Positions 63,133 to 64,000 of a DNA stretch of 64,000 nt are shown in pieces. The stretch's first letter is position 1. The number at the start of each line of letters is the position of its first letter. Location of the stretch: positions 3,696,213 through 3,760,212 of the forward strand of contig NZ_CP007161.1 of assembly GCF_000725285.1 (NCBI RefSeq), read 5' to 3'. The translations under genes and the position numbers were made by a program. The notes below the pieces were generated by a model. It was given only the letters and a program-made list of their open reading frames with translations, was not told the DNA's origin and searched no databases. Source of the stretch: Virgibacillus sp. SK37 (GTDB taxonomy: Bacteria; Bacillota; Bacilli; Bacillales; Amphibacillaceae).

Positions 63133-63948
63133 CTACTTTAATTTCTTTCGGTAATATTCACTAATAGATTCAATCATAAAGACGACGACCACTAACATAA
63201 GTAAAATCATGCCTAAATTGGCATAGTTTCGCCAGCCAAGACTTTCATTTAATAGTAGCCCGATACCACCAGCCCCGACATACCCTAAAATAGCTGCATA
63301 ACGCACATTACCTTCAAAACAAAATAGGGAGGTTGATAAATAACTTGGTAGTATTTGCGGAAAAATAGCATAGCGAAACGATTGAATTGTTGTTAATCCC
63401 ATTGAATGCATCGCTTCATATGCATCCATATTGACATTCTCAATTTGTTCGTATATTAATTTTCCAACATATGAAATTGTAAATAAGTAAATAGCAACTG
63501 TTCCGGTCATCGTTCCTAGACCAAAAATATATGTAGCAATAAGAGCGATAATAAGCGTTGGAAGTGTTCGCAATAAACTCAAAATCAATTTGATTGTGGA
63601 TGAAATCGCTTTTGATTTCGTAATATTACTTGCCGCAAGCATCGCTAACGGTAATGCAGAAATGGCACCTAAAAGTGAGCCGAGCAATGACATTTTAATT
63701 GTGTCTAATAAAGGCTTCCAAACTTGCGGGAAATAAGCCCATGTTGGTGGGAACATCTCTTGAATAATGACAAAGAACTGACCTATACGGTTTAACAGAA
63801 TTTGAAGGTCAAACCCTGTAATCTGAATAGAAACATAGGAAAATCCAAGTAATAATAATATAACAAGAGGTGTCATAGATCGTTTTTCCACGACGATTTT
63901 CCCGTTTGGCAGTATCATTTTCTTAGTTGGTAATAGCTTCGCGAACAT
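63133..63948 (-). CDS. phnE: Phosphonate-type ABC transporter permease PhnE (first copy)
   Basis: The 271-residue permease has the loop YAAILGYVGAGGIGLLLNES and the same topology as its neighbour; the two are diverged paralogues expected to form a heterodimer. ATG 63948 overlaps the end of phnC by 26 bp, and GGGGG precedes it at about 11 nt. The spacing of 10 bp to the second phnE shows one operon. Confidence 0.9.
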   Translation of the reverse strand: MFAKLLPTKKMILPNGKIVVEKRSMTPLVILLLLGFSYVSIQITGFDLQILLNRIGQFFVIIQEMFPPTWAYFPQVWKPLLDTIKMSLLGSLLGAISALPLAMLAASNITKSKAISSTIKLILSLLRTLPTLIIALIATYIFGLGTMTGTVAIYLFTISYVGKLIYEQIENVNMDAYEAMHSMGLTTIQSFRYAIFPQILPSYLSTSLFCFEGNVRYAAILGYVGAGGIGLLLNESLGWRNYANLGMILLMLVVVVFMIESISEYYRKKLK

Positions 63949-64000
63949 GCGCTATATTACCCCCTTTATCAATCGTACCTTTATAAATCTGATCTAAAGT
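63923..64000 (-). CDS. phnC: Phosphonate-type ABC transporter ATPase PhnC, 3' end only
   Basis: The last 25 codons (TLDQIYKGTIDKGGNIAHVR to a TAA at 63923) run off the right edge. The position directly before phnE and the TLDQIYKG tail typical of PhnC C-termini support the call; the ATPase motifs lie outside the window. Confidence 0.6.
   Translation of the reverse strand, partial: TLDQIYKGTIDKGGNIAHVREAITN

Overview
The window looks like a chromosomal segment of a low-GC, salt-adapted Gram-positive bacterium of the Bacillaceae (Oceanobacillus/Virgibacillus type). This rests on strong AAAGGAGG-type ribosome binding sites, frequent GTG/TTG starts, and Bacillus-lineage genes such as niaR, rsbRD, yuiD, gbsR, a preQ1-controlled queT and namZ. 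The genus is inferred. No tRNA, rRNA or CRISPR array was seen.

Layout. 0-4.7 kb: NAD regulator niaR divergent from nadC, which leads an operon with a TAXI-type TRAP transporter. 4.7-9.2 kb: 52-bp hairpin repeats, gene remnants, rsbRD, queT behind a riboswitch that matches preQ1-II, an SDR coupled to a DUF2829 gene, and yuiD. 9.2-25.3 kb: mostly metabolic genes (M20 amidohydrolase, vanadium-haloperoxidase-like PAP2 protein, OFA-type MFS plus SDR with a divergent TetR, ppc, an EAL protein, an Rpn nuclease, a CynX-type MFS and further oxidoreductases), mixed with gene remnants. 24.7-30.3 kb: choline-to-glycine-betaine locus (gbsR, an orphan substrate-binding lipoprotein, betB, betA).

30.4-48.4 kb: an integrated element of about 18 kb that I delimit by two 15-bp core sites (14/15 identical). 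Joining its ends in silico gives an attP-like dyad whose arms lie inside the element, and the large serine recombinase reads out through the right site. Its cargo is mostly defence: a TIR (MTH538/ThsB-like) plus two-transmembrane protein pair, a motif-degenerate N6-methyltransferase/target-recognition protein with an HEPN-like RN-x4-H motif, and a complete type I restriction-modification system (hsdM-hsdS-hsdR) with DUF7669 and YgjP-like peptidase genes. A small recombination and regulation module (recombination-like protein, RadC, two XRE regulators, a broken sigma-like gene) follows. No conjugation or capsid genes are present.

48.4-50.1 kb: a SIR2-like gene truncated at its 5' end next to an IS1182-type end. 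50.3-58.5 kb: a PRD-regulated chitobiose-type PTS operon (GH4 glycosidase, IIB, IIC, ChbG deacetylase, IIA) ending in a secreted NamZ exo-muramidase with a C-terminal AMIN-like domain. This suggests salvage of amino-sugar disaccharides from cell wall or chitin. 58.6-64 kb: HxlR regulator with DJ-1/PfpI, an IS1182 remnant, a secreted DUF4350-like protein, and the 3' part of a phnC-phnE-phnE phosphonate-type ABC transporter operon that runs off the right edge.
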